This document shows positions 6,275 to 9,088 of a DNA stretch of 9,088 nucleotides, piece by piece. Source of the stretch: Lentisphaerota bacterium (GTDB taxonomy: Bacteria > Verrucomicrobiota > Kiritimatiellia > RFP12 > UBA1067). Location of the stretch: positions 1 to 9,088 of the forward strand of contig SUVZ01000132.1 in assembly GCA_015061765.1 (NCBI GenBank), read 5' to 3'. The position numbers were made by a program, and so were the translations under genes. The notes under the pieces are model-generated. The model saw only the letters and a program-made list of their open reading frames with translations, was not told the origin of the DNA and made no database searches. The first letter of the stretch is position 1. Each line of letters starts with the position of its first letter.

Positions 6275-7663
6275 ATGGCTGGGTGGGGCGTGAAGTTTCA
6301 TATCCATACGTATGGCTGCCAGATGAATGTGCGCGACTCCGAGGCCGTCGGCGCGATGCTGGAGGCGGCGGGCCATGTCCGTGCGGAAGGCGAGTCCGAT
6401 GCAGACGTAATAATAGTCAATTCGTGCACCGTCCGTCAGAAGGCCGAGGAGAAGGCCATCGGCAAATGCGGCAACCTGAACGCGCTGAAGGACCGTCCGC
6501 GGATAGTCGGCCTGATGGGATGTGCGGTCAAGCGCCTTGGAGCAGACGTGTTCAAGAAACTCCCGAAACTCGATTTCGCCGTAGGACCACGCAGGTTCGG
6601 GATGATCCCGAAGATCATATCGGACCTGCAGGAGGCAGGCTATCCAAACGGACGCAAGGGTGCCGGGCGACTCGAGCTTCCGGATGAGGACGAGGTGCCG
6701 GAGGGGCTTGACGCCCATCCGGACGCGCCTTCGAAGGATTCGGCAGAGGCTTTCCGCAGTTATGTGACCGTTCTGCTCGGATGCGACAACAGGTGCAGCT
6801 ATTGCATTGTCCCAGACGTGAGAGGGCATGAATATTCGCGCCCTGCGAAGGAGGTTGTCGCCGAAGTGCGCTGTCTGGCGTCCCGTGGCGTGAAGGAGGT
6901 GTGCCTCCTGGGGCAGAGCGTGCTTCGCTATGGCGTGCGCAACGGGGCGTGGTTCGAAACGGACGGCGAGTCAGGCTACACGGAGGCGTTCCCGCGTCTG
7001 CTTGAATCTCTTGAGTCCATAGACGGCCTCGAACGCATCCGTTTCACGAGCGCGCATCCAAAGGGCTGTACGGACGAGCTTGTGCGTGCGTTCCGGGAAT
7101 GCCGCAAGGTCTGCCGCCATCTGCATCTTCCCGTGCAGTCCGGCAGCGACCGCATCCTTGCCGAGATGGGGCGCCGCTACACACGCGCCGAATATCTTGC
7201 GGCGGTCCGCAGGCTGCGAGAGTTCGACCCTGAGTTTTCGCTTACCACGGATGTGATCGTAGGCTATCCGGGCGAGACGGAAGAGGATTTTGAACAGACC
7301 CGTTCGCTGATGGAGGAGGCGGGTTTCGACAACGCTTTCATATTCAAGTATTCTCCGCGTCCCGGCACAAGGTCGGCGGCGTTGCCAGATGACGTGCCCA
7401 CGGAGGAGAAGGAGCGTCGCGATCAGGTGCTTCTCGCAGATCAGGAGAAGCGCGGACTCAGAAGAAACCAGATGCTCACGGGAACAGTCCGCGAGGTGCT
7501 GGTGGAAGGGCCGAGCCTGCGCAATAAGGCGAGGTGGAGCGGACGTGATTCCGGGAACCGCATTGTCGTGTTCGAGCCTACGGTTCCGGTTGAGATCGGT
7601 CAGCTTGTGCAGGTGCGGATTCTCGATGCCCATCCGCAGATTCTTGTCGGAGAGCTTGCGTGA
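6275..7663 (+). CDS. miaB: tRNA-2-methylthio-N6-dimethylallyladenosine synthase MiaB
   Basis: A 462-residue radical-SAM methylthiotransferase that adds a methylthio group to i6A at position 37 of tRNAs reading U-starting codons, using SAM and two [4Fe-4S] clusters. The N-terminal domain holds the three auxiliary-cluster cysteines, Cys15 (YGCQMN), Cys51 (NSCTVR) and Cys83 (MGCAVKR). The radical-SAM motif Cys170-x3-Cys174-x2-Cys177 lies in GCDNRCSYCIVP. LHLPVQSGSDRIL and TDVIVGYPGETEEDF are further family segments. The C-terminus (about 398-460) is a TRAM domain with EVLVEGPS and the NRIVVFEP strand, which favours MiaB over MtaB or RimO. One deviation is GQSVLRYG where MiaB usually has GQNVNSY. 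ATG 6275 lacks a clear ribosome-binding site; GTG 6290, preceded by a G-rich stretch, would start right at KFHIHTYGC and is a real alternative. The longer upstream reading into the exporter gene is unlikely. The stop overlaps apbE by GTGA. Confidence 0.93.
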   Translation: MAGWGVKFHIHTYGCQMNVRDSEAVGAMLEAAGHVRAEGESDADVIIVNSCTVRQKAEEKAIGKCGNLNALKDRPRIVGLMGCAVKRLGADVFKKLPKLDFAVGPRRFGMIPKIISDLQEAGYPNGRKGAGRLELPDEDEVPEGLDAHPDAPSKDSAEAFRSYVTVLLGCDNRCSYCIVPDVRGHEYSRPAKEVVAEVRCLASRGVKEVCLLGQSVLRYGVRNGAWFETDGESGYTEAFPRLLESLESIDGLERIRFTSAHPKGCTDELVRAFRECRKVCRHLHLPVQSGSDRILAEMGRRYTRAEYLAAVRRLREFDPEFSLTTDVIVGYPGETEEDFEQTRSLMEEAGFDNAFIFKYSPRPGTRSAALPDDVPTEEKERRDQVLLADQEKRGLRRNQMLTGTVREVLVEGPSLRNKARWSGRDSGNRIVVFEPTVPVEIGQLVQVRILDAHPQILVGELA

Positions 7664-8469
7664 TTCGGCGGCTTCTGCTGGCACTGTCTTTTCTTGTCGC
7701 TGCCGGATGCGGTTCGCATGGCGTCGATTCGATACAGTGGATGTCGATGGGGACGATTGCCAGAGTCTCATTCAAGGGATCCGCCTCCTCTTTTGCATTG
7801 CCGTCGATGCGCTCTTCACGCGGCGACAACAGGTGTCTGGTGGAGTCGGTGCGTTCCGTGTATGAGGAAGTGGAGAGGCGGCTTTCGATATGGAACAGCG
7901 AGTCCGAGATATCAAGATACACAGCCATAGGCGGCGTGTCGCCGGAGATGCGTCCATGCTATGAGGCGGCGTTTGAACTGCAGAGGAAGTCTGGCGGAGT
8001 GTTCAATCCGTTCTGGCGAGGGAAGGGGACAGGCCCTGATCTCGGCGGCATAGCGAAGGGATTCGCGGTTGATCTTGCGGCGGCGAAACTGTTGCGCGAA
8101 GGGATGTGTCAGGGCGCTGGTTCGTGCGGTGTGCTGCTTGATCTTGGCGGCAATCTGAAGGTCGTTTCAGGGGAATGGCGCACGGGGATACGGAATCCGT
8201 CGGGTGAAATGCAGGCCATTGTGCTCACAAACGGCATGGCATGCGCGACGAGCGGCGAATACGAGCGGGGCAAGCACATATACGACGGCCGCACGGGACT
8301 GGCCGTGACCAACGATCTTGTGTCGGTGACAGTCGTCCATCCATCGAGCGCAATGATCGCCGACGGACTCTCCACGACCCTTTTTGTCCTGGGCAGGGAA
8401 GAGGGCGAAAGCTTTCTCAAGAGTTGCTATCCGGAAGCCGCTGCATACTGGATTGTCAAGCAACCATAA
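7660..8469 (+). CDS. apbE: FAD:protein FMN transferase ApbE, lipoprotein
   Basis: A 269-residue enzyme that transfers FMN from FAD to a Thr/Ser of extracytoplasmic redox proteins such as RnfG, RnfD, NqrB or NqrC. The N-terminus is a short signal peptide ending in LVAAGC, so Cys17 would be lipidated and the protein held on the periplasmic face of the membrane. Family motifs run in order: Met30-Gly-Thr32; LSIWNSESEISRY (75-87); VFNPFW; Asp127-LGGIAKG (134); LDLGGN; CATSGEYER; His206-IYDGRTG (213); and Ala-Asp235-GLSTT, where the Asp binds Mg2+. All the key residues I can name are present. It is shorter than many ApbE proteins (about 330-350), mainly through compact loops. GTG 7660 overlaps the miaB stop, and no other start keeps the signal peptide. 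No flavinylated target is encoded in the window, so its substrate must lie elsewhere. It probably ends the ferredoxin-exporter-miaB operon. Confidence 0.93.
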   Translation: MIRRLLLALSFLVAAGCGSHGVDSIQWMSMGTIARVSFKGSASSFALPSMRSSRGDNRCLVESVRSVYEEVERRLSIWNSESEISRYTAIGGVSPEMRPCYEAAFELQRKSGGVFNPFWRGKGTGPDLGGIAKGFAVDLAAAKLLREGMCQGAGSCGVLLDLGGNLKVVSGEWRTGIRNPSGEMQAIVLTNGMACATSGEYERGKHIYDGRTGLAVTNDLVSVTVVHPSSAMIADGLSTTLFVLGREEGESFLKSCYPEAAAYWIVKQP

Positions 8470-8526
8470 AACTATTGGTTTCGTTGGGCATATTGTAGCT
8501 TTCGAAGTCATTGGTTTGCGCGAGTA

Positions 8527-8535
8527 TGATATAAT
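8527..8535 (+). promoter_or_regulatory. Extended -10 promoter upstream of the RHS ORF
   Basis: TGATATAAT matches the extended -10 consensus (TGn plus TATAAT) exactly. No good -35 is found at 16-18 bp (GTCATT at 8507-8512 is the 17-bp position). It lies in the AT-rich gap after apbE. Initiation would fall near 8542. Confidence 0.5.
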
Positions 8536-8636
8536 CTCAAGCAGTCATGTTTCATGAACTCGCCATAAATTGCAGTAACTTTTCTTTCTCCAAGAAAGGG
8601 AGGTCGAACTGTGCCGGACGGCGCATTTCGATCCGT

Positions 8637-8644
8637 AAGGGAGG
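8637..8644 (+). promoter_or_regulatory. Strong ribosome-binding site deciding the RHS ORF start
   Basis: AAGGGAGG lies 7 nt before ATG 8652. The upstream in-frame ATG at 8547 has no such site and would lie almost at the predicted transcript start, so 8652 is preferred. An identical AAGGGAGG occurs at 8596-8603, also 7 nt before a start codon (GTG 8611, another frame). Confidence 0.6.
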
Positions 8645-8651
8645 CGAGGCG

Positions 8652-9038
8652 ATGGAGGCTCTTGCCGGATCTGTCGTCACCTGCGCCTATGACGCAAACG
8701 GCAACATAACGGAATATGTCGACGGTAGTGGAGAGATTCTTTCCCACTGCGACTACTCCGCCTTCGGGCGTGAACTGGTGCATACAGGAAGCGACGGTTT
8801 CACCCACCGCTTCAGCACGAAGCCTCTTTGCCGCAAGACGGGCATGGTGGAGTTCCAGCTTCGCAGATACCGCCCCTGGTGCGGAAGGTGGATGAACCGC
8901 GACGCGATTGAGGAAGATGGCGGACTGAATCTGTATGGGTATGTTGGGAATGCATCAATATATAAGTTTGATAATAAAGGCAATCTGCCATTGTTGATAA
9001 ATCCAAGTCTTGTTGCCCAATTGGGAAAACTTTTTTGA
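8652..9038 (+). CDS. Orphan RHS repeat-associated core fragment
   Basis: A 128-residue ORF (163 if read from ATG 8547) that matches only the C-terminal core of RHS/YD-repeat proteins. Those are normally over 1000 residues and form a shell that encloses and releases a variable C-terminal toxin. Seen here: one YD-type unit (YDANGNITEYVDGSGEILSH, residues 13-32), the DYSAFGR step, HRFSTKPLCRKTG, LRRYRPWCGRWMNRDAI, and GGLNLYGYVGN. The usual self-cleavage landmarks are degenerate: RDPIG is RDAIE (Asp84 kept), and the closing DPLG is Asp107-Asn-Lys-Gly. Only 17 residues follow the core, too few for a toxin, and they are coded by AT-rich DNA (about 30% GC at 8941-9000 against about 62% at 8821-8880, hand counts). 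The N-terminal repeats are absent. It is most likely a displaced RHS tip or decayed remnant, but the intact frame, strong ribosome-binding site and upstream promoter mean it could be expressed. No immunity gene is visible in the remaining 50 bp. Confidence 0.75.
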   Translation: MEALAGSVVTCAYDANGNITEYVDGSGEILSHCDYSAFGRELVHTGSDGFTHRFSTKPLCRKTGMVEFQLRRYRPWCGRWMNRDAIEEDGGLNLYGYVGNASIYKFDNKGNLPLLINPSLVAQLGKLF

Positions 9039-9045
9039 GGCTTCG

Positions 9046-9071
9046 TGCATGAGTGTGGGTCGGTTCATGCA
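9046..9071. repeat. Inverted repeat downstream of the RHS ORF
   Basis: TGCATGA (9046-9052) and TCATGCA (9065-9071) form a perfect 7-bp inverted repeat with a 12-nt loop, 7 bp after the RHS stop. No T run follows, so it is not a standard intrinsic terminator. It might be an operator or chance; the window ends 17 bp later. Confidence 0.3.
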
Positions 9072-9088
9072 ATGAAATGATTGTTAGA

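Noticed and set aside
6971..7771. 266-residue open frame on the - strand across miaB/apbE
   Set aside because: Shadow of miaB, which has complete family motifs on the + strand; the low-complexity translation has no recognisable domain.
8462..8480. AACCA-N9-TGGTT inverted repeat at the apbE stop as terminator
   Set aside because: The stem is only 5 bp and no T run follows; chance is likely.
8474..8517. Direct repeat ATTGGTTT (8474-8481 and 8510-8517) as operator half-sites
   Set aside because: Eight bases in AT-rich DNA is too short to support without other copies.
9016..9036. CCCAATTGGG palindrome followed by a T run at the RHS ORF end as intrinsic terminator
   Set aside because: A usable hairpin would have only three G-C pairs, and it lies inside the coding frame.

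Overview
The window reads as chromosome of a Gram-negative bacterium of moderate-to-high GC. An outer membrane is implied by a TonB-dependent receptor next to a TonB-type energy transducer. A single-chain (alpha2-type) glycyl-tRNA synthetase, a stand-alone 2[4Fe-4S] ferredoxin and an RHS-core fragment would fit an anaerobic member of the Verrucomicrobiota/Kiritimatiellota/Lentisphaerota group. That placement is an inference from gene style, not a proven assignment. All recognised genes are on the + strand.

Layout. (1) 2-3491: the 3' part of a TonB-dependent receptor gene, a tonB-like gene with an unusual acidic AT-rich linker, and a polytopic flippase-like membrane protein; the spacing is tight and operon-like. 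(2) 3492-5200: a 125-bp gap carrying a good promoter with a run of nine G in its spacer, then glyQS, whose codon use looks like that of a highly expressed gene. (3) 5201-8469: a 62-bp gap in which a terminator-like inverted repeat encloses an extended -10 promoter. It is followed by a 56-residue ferredoxin, a 10TM ArsP_2-type heavy-metal exporter, miaB and a lipoprotein ApbE, all overlapping or nearly so. (4) 8470-9088: a gap with another extended -10 promoter, then a short orphan RHS core ORF whose composition drops sharply at its 3' end.

How the genes relate. The first block concerns envelope transport: substrate uptake driven by proton-motive force, plus possible lipid-linked glycan flipping. 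The third block has an Fe-S/flavin flavour: ferredoxin, MiaB with two Fe-S clusters, ApbE which attaches FMN to redox proteins, and a metal exporter. No substrate flavoprotein for ApbE (such as an Rnf or Nqr subunit) lies in the window. Three junctions use the same GTGA stop/start overlap, so translational coupling is a recurrent device here.

The most noteworthy points are the poly-G tract in the glyQS promoter spacer, the ferredoxin-exporter coupling with a Cys/His-rich loop in the exporter, the repeat-bearing low-GC TonB linker, and the RHS fragment with its own promoter-like and ribosome-binding sequences. No RNA gene, insertion sequence or CRISPR array was seen. No stretch over 300 bases lacks a gene.
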